Origin: Igneacidithiobacillus copahuensis
Lineage (GTDB): Bacteria; Pseudomonadota; Gammaproteobacteria; Acidithiobacillales; Acidithiobacillaceae
Length of the DNA stretch: 64,000 nucleotides
Direction of reading: 5' to 3'
NCBI RefSeq assembly: GCF_018854015.1
Contig: NZ_JAAXYO010000036.1
Span: 1 to 64,000 of the forward strand
A program made the position numbers and the translations under genes. Positions 60,435-64,000 of the stretch are shown one piece after another. Numbering within the stretch: the stretch's first letter is position 1; every line of letters starts with the position of its first letter. Below the pieces are notes generated by a model. That model had not been told where the DNA came from. It did not search any database and worked only from the letters and a program-made list of their open reading frames with translations.

Positions 60435-61324
60435 CAGACTTTCCTCCGTGCATCGAGGATCACAAAGGGAACTACCACCACCATCATGATGGCCAGCATG
60501 ATCAAGGCGCTGGCTGCCCCCACCCCCATCTCGCCGCGCTCAAAGGAAAAAACATACATGAAGATCGTCGGAACGTTGGTGCTGTAGCCAGGACCGCCGC
60601 CGGTGAGCGCAATGATCAGACCGAAGGCCTTGATGGCCAGTCCCGCGCTGAGGATGAATGCCACAAAAAATGTTGGCGCCAGATTGGGGAGAATCACTCG
60701 TCGATAAATGCGCAGAGTCCCAGCACCGTCGATGCGTGCCGCCTTGACGATATCGGGACTGATGCCGCGCAGGCCGGCCAAAAAGATCGCCATCATGAAG
60801 CCGGAGGTCTGCCAGACGGCGGCAATGACCACGGTGTAGATGGCGAGGTCTGGATCATCGATCCAGGCGAACTGGAAATGGGTGAAGCCCAGGGAGCGAA
60901 CGATCGCCTGGACGCCAAAATTGGGGTCGAGCAGCCAGCGCCAGGCGACCCCGGTCACCACGGCGGAGATGGCCATGGGGTAGAGAAAGACCACCTGAAA
61001 TAGGCGTTCCCCACGGATCCGCTGGTCGAGAAGAATGGCGAGCAGCAGACCGATGGCCATGGATATGGCCACATACAGCCCGCCGAAAATTCCCAGGTTG
61101 CTCAGGGAACGCCACCAGCGGCTGCTGCCGAAGAGGTCGTTATAATTGGCAAGACCAATGAAGTGGTTGCTGGGCAGAATCGTGGATCGCGTCAAAGATA
61201 GCCACACGGTCCAGAGAATGAAGGCGTAGATGAAAAAAATGGCCGCCAGTACGGTAGGTGACAGCATCAGACCCGCTATGACTTGGTCCTTGCCACCGAT
61301 ACGCTGCATCACGGAATGTGCCAT
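60434..61324 (-). CDS. Sugar ABC transporter permease (MalF/GtsB-like)
   Basis: A 296-residue inner-membrane partner with six helices and the EAA-type loop AARIDGAGTLRIYRRVILPNLAPT. ATG 61324 is chosen because GGGGAGG lies six bases before it; ATG 61354 would start within the intergenic stem-loop. It follows the binding protein gene after 72 bases that contain a strong stem-loop. Confidence 0.92.
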   Translation of the reverse strand: MAHSVMQRIGGKDQVIAGLMLSPTVLAAIFFIYAFILWTVWLSLTRSTILPSNHFIGLANYNDLFGSSRWWRSLSNLGIFGGLYVAISMAIGLLLAILLDQRIRGERLFQVVFLYPMAISAVVTGVAWRWLLDPNFGVQAIVRSLGFTHFQFAWIDDPDLAIYTVVIAAVWQTSGFMMAIFLAGLRGISPDIVKAARIDGAGTLRIYRRVILPNLAPTFFVAFILSAGLAIKAFGLIIALTGGGPGYSTNVPTIFMYVFSFERGEMGVGAASALIMLAIMMVVVVPFVILDARRKV

Positions 61325-61349
61325 GAACCTCCCCTTTTTGTGATGGAAC

Positions 61350-61378
61350 GGCATCCCGCCGCGGCTGGGCGGGATGCC
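61350..61378. other. Stem-loop between binding-protein and permease genes
   Basis: GGCATCCCGCC and GGCGGGATGCC form a perfect 11-bp stem with a 7-base loop and no T-run. Between malE and malF-type genes such structures let the binding protein be made in excess over the permeases by blocking decay or part of transcription. Confidence 0.7.
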
Positions 61379-61396
61379 TGCGCTCTACTGCATTTC

Positions 61397-62677
61397 CTAG
61401 TCCTGGCTCTTGGCTACCTCTACGCGCTTTGCCATTGCCGCGGCGGCCGCCTGGGGGCTCTCGTTGGAAGTATAGAACTGATCGAGAGAGTCGATGAAGG
61501 CGCCAGTTGGCGGACCATAGGTGGACATGTTCTGCGAGAAGCTCGGCACCAGATTATGCTCCTTGCTGGCGGTGAGGAACTGCGCGCGCGACTTCAACTG
61601 GCAGGGGTTATAGCCCTTCAGCGACACATTCATCAAATCGGGGATCGAGCCCTTATATTTGTTGAAGAGCAACTGGAACTTGGGGCTGGTCATGGTCTCC
61701 GCCAGTTTGATCGTCGCCTCGCGACCAGCGGCACTATGCTGGCGGAAAAAGATGAAGCTATCGACATTGTAGATGAAATCATTAGCAGTACCGGGGAAGG
61801 CGACACAGCCAACCTTGGGGCCACCCGGAGTCACCCCCAGAAACTCGAACTGACCATTGGCCCAATCGCCCATGATCTGGAACGCCGCCTGGCCATGGGC
61901 GACCAGACCCGTGTCGTAGTTCCAAGTACGTCCTGCCAGCGACTTCGGGGTATATTTCTCGATCTGGCGCAGACGCTCCAGGGCCTTGACCATGGTCGGG
62001 CTGTCGATGGCCTTGGCATCGAGCTTGACGAAGACGTCGCGGTACCACTCCGGACCCCCGGTTTCCAGGGCGATGGGATCAAATTCCGTGGCAATCATCC
62101 AGCCATTGCCCCCGCCGGCCATTGGTATCATGCCCTTGGCCTGTACCTTGGCGAGGTCGGCAATCAGCTCATCCCAGTCCTTGGGTGGCGTCTTGATGCC
62201 GGCCTTGGTAAGCACCGCGCGGTTGTACCAGAGCCAGTTCAGACGATGCAGATCCATCGGGGCCGCGACATAATTCCCCTTGTATTTCATGTAATTGTCG
62301 ATTTCTGTCGGGATGTTCTGATCCCAGTCGCCCGCCTTGGCGGCGGCATCGACATTGGCCAGCAGCCCCGTATGTCCCCATTGCTGGATCTCTACCCCCT
62401 TGATTTGCGCCGCCCCGGGCGTCTCGCCTTCCATCAGACGGGTTTTCAGGATGGTACGCGCCTGCGCGCCACCACCACCGGCGATTGCATCGTTTTTGAT
62501 GTTCACTCCCTGGGCCTTCATCATCTGCACCAGCACATTCATTGCCTTGGCTTCCGAGCCGGCAGTCCACCAGTTGATGACGCTCAAGGAAGTCTGGTCG
62601 GCCAGGGCGGGTTCCGCAGCCAGCATAGCCATACCCAAGATAGCGAGGGCAAGAGCCCGTTTTGCAGGTTGTTTCAT
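61397..62677 (-). CDS. Sugar ABC transporter substrate-binding protein (glucose/mannose, GtsA-like)
   Basis: A 426-residue periplasmic binding protein with a signal peptide ending AEPALA. The early pattern LSVINWWTAGSEAKA, the AIAGGGGAQARTILKTRLMEG stretch and AAQIKGVEIQQWG resemble GtsA-type glucose/mannose binding proteins of Pseudomonas and Thermus. It is the second gene of the porin-SBP-permease-permease-ATPase-MFS operon, 23 bases after the porin. The exact sugar is inferred. Confidence 0.88.
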   Translation of the reverse strand: MKQPAKRALALAILGMAMLAAEPALADQTSLSVINWWTAGSEAKAMNVLVQMMKAQGVNIKNDAIAGGGGAQARTILKTRLMEGETPGAAQIKGVEIQQWGHTGLLANVDAAAKAGDWDQNIPTEIDNYMKYKGNYVAAPMDLHRLNWLWYNRAVLTKAGIKTPPKDWDELIADLAKVQAKGMIPMAGGGNGWMIATEFDPIALETGGPEWYRDVFVKLDAKAIDSPTMVKALERLRQIEKYTPKSLAGRTWNYDTGLVAHGQAAFQIMGDWANGQFEFLGVTPGGPKVGCVAFPGTANDFIYNVDSFIFFRQHSAAGREATIKLAETMTSPKFQLLFNKYKGSIPDLMNVSLKGYNPCQLKSRAQFLTASKEHNLVPSFSQNMSTYGPPTGAFIDSLDQFYTSNESPQAAAAAMAKRVEVAKSQD

Positions 62678-62700
62678 GATCGTGTTCTCCTCTGTTCGTC

Positions 62701-64000
62701 TTAGAAGTGGTATTTCAGATAGAAACGGTTACTGACATAGGGATTGTGATACTGCGGATAGTTGGCCTGGTTCTGGGCGACGGAGATGTCGGTGTAGTCG
62801 GCCACCGTCAGGCCTTGCAGCAAACTCGCCAGGTTGTAAGAGAAGCCCACGTCCATGGACCAGAGCTTCTGGTCGGGAACCGCCTCGCCAGTGGGGAAGC
62901 CATAAGCGCCATTGTAAGAATAGGCGCTGCCGCCGTAGCCATAGCGCGCCACGTAGCGGATGAAGCTGGCGTTGACCAGCAGCTTGTGCTGCAAAAAGCC
63001 AAAATTGCTGGCAATGCCATAGGCATATCCGGGGCCAAAATCGGAGATGCCGGTCTGCATGGTGGTGGTGTATTCCGTCCCGCTCAGGTCATTATAGGGA
63101 TGGATGAGGCCGCCGTGGCGGAAGGAGTTGTAATTGACGGGACTGTAATTGCCCACCAGCGCCACCGTGTCATGCTCGGTACCAAATTCCACGCCGAGTC
63201 GGCCGCCATAGATGTGCGCGTCGACGGAATTGGCGTTGAGGGCGTGGAGAAAGTTGGTGCCGGCGCCAGAATTACCCTCGGCTATCATCTGGAAACCGGC
63301 CAGAAGCGCCAGATTCTGCTCGATGGGAGCGGAAAAATTCGCCTGTCCATAGAACATGTTGGCAAAGCCGTAGAAATTATAGTCCCATAGCTGAACGGCG
63401 ATATGATTGCCCAGGAAAGGCGTCTGATAGCGCAGGCCAACGGTATAAAAGCCATTGGTATGGGCATCGGTATAGCGGTTACCCGTGGTAAATGTCGAGC
63501 TATAGCGACTGGCGTAACTGAACTCCCGGGCAAACATCACACTGACGGTGGCAGGCGAGCCACTCAGCGTCAAAGGCCCATTGCCGGCCCAATTGGCATC
63601 CTGCGGATGTCCAAGCACGTCCCAGACCGCTGCGACGCCGGTAAAGGCGCGCGGATTGTAGGTGTAGTAGTCCATGTTGGCATAGGGGGTGTTGATGAAC
63701 TCCCGTCCGCCACGGATCACCACCGATCCGTAATGGTACTGCAGGTAGCCCAGGCGCAGGATGGCGATGCCATGGCTGGGGTAGGGGCCGGTAAGCTCCG
63801 GATCTTCATGCTGATAAAAGCCGGTCCAGGTGGCAAAATCGCCGCCCACGCCCAGGCTCAAGCCCACGTAGGACGGGCTATGCAGGTACAGATGTCCACC
63901 CAAAGCCATGGAATGGGTATCCTGCGTGGTATGTCCATGGTTGAGGTAGCTGAAATTGATCAGCCCCAGCATGGCCGATATCTTGGTACCGCCGAGATCG
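62701..64000 (-). CDS. Outer-membrane porin of the sugar operon, 5' end beyond the window
   Basis: A beta-barrel channel, at least 433 residues here, with the reading frame open to the right edge (DLGGTKISAMLGLINFSYLNHG continues it), so the signal peptide and start are outside. Repeated amphipathic strands rich in Tyr, Phe and Gly and the C-terminal strand NRFYLKYHF mark it as a porin, similar in style to the OprD-like porin at the left end. It is upstream of and in the same direction as the sugar ABC genes with a 23-base gap, so it probably lets the sugar pass the outer membrane. Confidence 0.78.
   Translation of the reverse strand, partial: DLGGTKISAMLGLINFSYLNHGHTTQDTHSMALGGHLYLHSPSYVGLSLGVGGDFATWTGFYQHEDPELTGPYPSHGIAILRLGYLQYHYGSVVIRGGREFINTPYANMDYYTYNPRAFTGVAAVWDVLGHPQDANWAGNGPLTLSGSPATVSVMFAREFSYASRYSSTFTTGNRYTDAHTNGFYTVGLRYQTPFLGNHIAVQLWDYNFYGFANMFYGQANFSAPIEQNLALLAGFQMIAEGNSGAGTNFLHALNANSVDAHIYGGRLGVEFGTEHDTVALVGNYSPVNYNSFRHGGLIHPYNDLSGTEYTTTMQTGISDFGPGYAYGIASNFGFLQHKLLVNASFIRYVARYGYGGSAYSYNGAYGFPTGEAVPDQKLWSMDVGFSYNLASLLQGLTVADYTDISVAQNQANYPQYHNPYVSNRFYLKYHF

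Overview
The window is GC-rich bacterial chromosome, tightly packed with mostly single-copy housekeeping genes. The gene orders rpmH-rnpA-yidD-yidC-mnmE, dnaA-dnaN-recF-gyrB, nadD-rsfS-rlmH and lpoA-yraN-SIS are typical of gammaproteobacteria and their relatives. A SoxYZ-like pair, a Fur-box-controlled porin with a FeoC-like partner, a membrane cytochrome with one CxxCH motif, and sugar uptake genes together suggest an acidophilic sulfur oxidiser. The genus Acidithiobacillus, near A. caldus, is my best guess. That is inference from gene content, not a database match.

Layout. 1-2010: the 3' part of an OprD-like porin and an OmpA-like lipoprotein. 2007-11190 (minus strand): a probable seven-gene operon, lpoA-yraN-gmhA/hldE fusion-FAD oxidase-RMD1-waaF-P-type ATPase, which mixes envelope biogenesis and LPS heptose genes. 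11240-14477: rsmI, tRNA-Phe and a lone large flagellin with a possible sigma-54 promoter. 14501-19639: a HerA-like ATPase, an OmpA-like protein, a glycine-zipper lipoprotein, an ABC-F protein (YbiT) and two small unknown genes. 19729-23402: rpmH to mnmE. 23470-24302: a SoxYZ-like pair without the usual cysteine arm. 24351-29207 (minus): Hsp20, LpxL-like acyltransferase, MscS channel, an orphan metal-binding ABC protein, and FeoP/FeoC-like genes with a Fur box. 29393-34310: nadD, rsfS, rlmH, a lipoprotein/OmpA-like pair, maf and rng. 34307-37688 (minus): ComEA-like, HIT, hemL, thiE, thiD. 37751-45786: membrane cytochrome, SDR, dnaA, dnaN, recF, gyrB, with DnaA boxes at two places that could form the origin. 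45804-49325: a very large GltD-PyrK fusion flavoprotein.

49333-57173 is an accessory island: a complete type IC restriction-modification operon of the EcoR124I kind (hsdM-yhcG-hsdS-fic-hsdR) lying between two 53-bp imperfect direct repeats that correspond to the 3' end of a sugar-porter gene. hsdS carries three 12-bp tandem repeats at the TAEL spacer, where EcoR124-type systems change specificity. 57096-64000 (minus) is a sugar-uptake operon: outer-membrane porin, binding protein, two permeases, ATPase and an MFS sugar porter.

Most promising unusual items: the repeat-bounded restriction island with its built-in specificity switch and its Fic and YhcG passengers; the SoxYZ-like pair lacking the GGCGG tail; the FeoP-FeoC pair without FeoAB; the GmhA-HldE fusion; the GltD-PyrK fusion with an unrecognised N-terminal domain; and the membrane cytochrome. 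I saw no CRISPR array, IS element or rRNA. No similarity search was run, so family calls rest on motifs and recalled sequence patterns.
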